Source: Kushneria marisflavi
GTDB taxonomy: Bacteria > Pseudomonadota > Gammaproteobacteria > Pseudomonadales > Halomonadaceae
Direction of reading: 5' to 3'
Assembly: GCF_002157205.1 (NCBI RefSeq)
Contig: NZ_CP021358.1
Span: forward strand, 3,472,001-3,536,000
DNA: 64,000 bases
Shown: one piece after another, positions 63,976 through 64,000 of the stretch
Numbering within the stretch: position 1 is the stretch's first letter
Layout: each line of letters opens with the position of its first letter
The notes under the pieces: model-generated
Database searches by the model: none
The model's input: the letters and a program-made list of their open reading frames with translations, nothing else
What the model was told of the DNA's origin: nothing
Position numbers and translations under genes: made by a program

Positions 63976-64000
63976 GGCCGATGTCAGCGATAGCAAGTGG

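Overview
The window is a GC-rich, gene-dense chromosomal segment that reads like a gammaproteobacterium of the Halomonadaceae (Halomonas/Kushneria/Chromohalobacter type). This is inferred from the proteins, many of them acidic, and from the mix of TRAP transporters, a BON-MscS channel, a Kup potassium transporter and a malonate utilisation operon; no rRNA is present to confirm it. I see no insertion sequence, integrase, prophage or CRISPR array.

Layout. 1-6.6 kb: the 3' end of a semialdehyde dehydrogenase gene, a FadR-type regulator, then a malonate module: a MatR/MdcY-like GntR regulator divergent from malonyl-CoA decarboxylase, malonyl-CoA synthetase and the MadL/MadM carrier, with a GntR-type operator between them. 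6.7-12.5 kb: an Mrr-type restriction enzyme, the potassium transporter Kup and, divergent from it, a shortened KdpD-like kinase with a KdpE-like regulator but no kdpFABC. 12.5-14.2 kb: tRNA-Arg(TCG) followed by a 1.4-kb islet (S51 peptidase, YjaB-like acetyltransferase) bracketed by degenerate copies of the tRNA 3' end and its flank. 14.2-31.9 kb: a mosaic of divergent regulator/target pairs (LysE/TetR, FabF/TetR, TetR-EamA, LysR/SDR), gmhA, two decayed acetyltransferase genes, a BON-MscS channel, a class A beta-lactamase, a chemoreceptor behind a FliA-type promoter, uppP, a metallothionein behind a MerR-type promoter, a DJ-1-family protein, a 23-residue membrane peptide and TspO. 32-39 kb: a ketopantoate-reductase-like gene, then two further dehydrogenases, an IclR regulator and a complete DctQMP TRAP transporter, which look like a catabolic unit for an unknown organic acid. 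39-43.6 kb: YjbQ, a permease, an alcohol dehydrogenase and fumC. 43.7-48.9 kb: a glycerol regulon (glpD, glpR / glpF, glpK) with recognisable GlpR boxes. 49-64 kb: two identical tRNA-Val(GAC) genes, msrC, the methionine importer metNIQ, riboflavin synthase, nucleobase salvage (apt, gpt, upp) with ung, a molybdenum cofactor cluster (mobA, mobB, moeA, a moaC-moaD fusion, moaE, moaA), a small H-NS-like protein, RNase J and purU.

How the parts fit together. Malonate imported by MadLM would be activated by MatB and decarboxylated to acetyl-CoA by MatA, with the GntR protein as sensor. Glycerol enters through GlpF, is phosphorylated by GlpK and oxidised by GlpD, under GlpR. The moa/mob/moe run covers most steps from GTP to the dinucleotide cofactor. 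Most of the window is ordinary core genome. The observations most worth checking are the MoaC-MoaD fusion, the KdpDE-like pair beside kup without a Kdp pump, the tRNA-Arg islet, the orphan TRAP/dehydrogenase cluster, the sharp regulator palindromes, the FabF/TetR pair bracketed by identical hairpins, and the very short membrane peptide.
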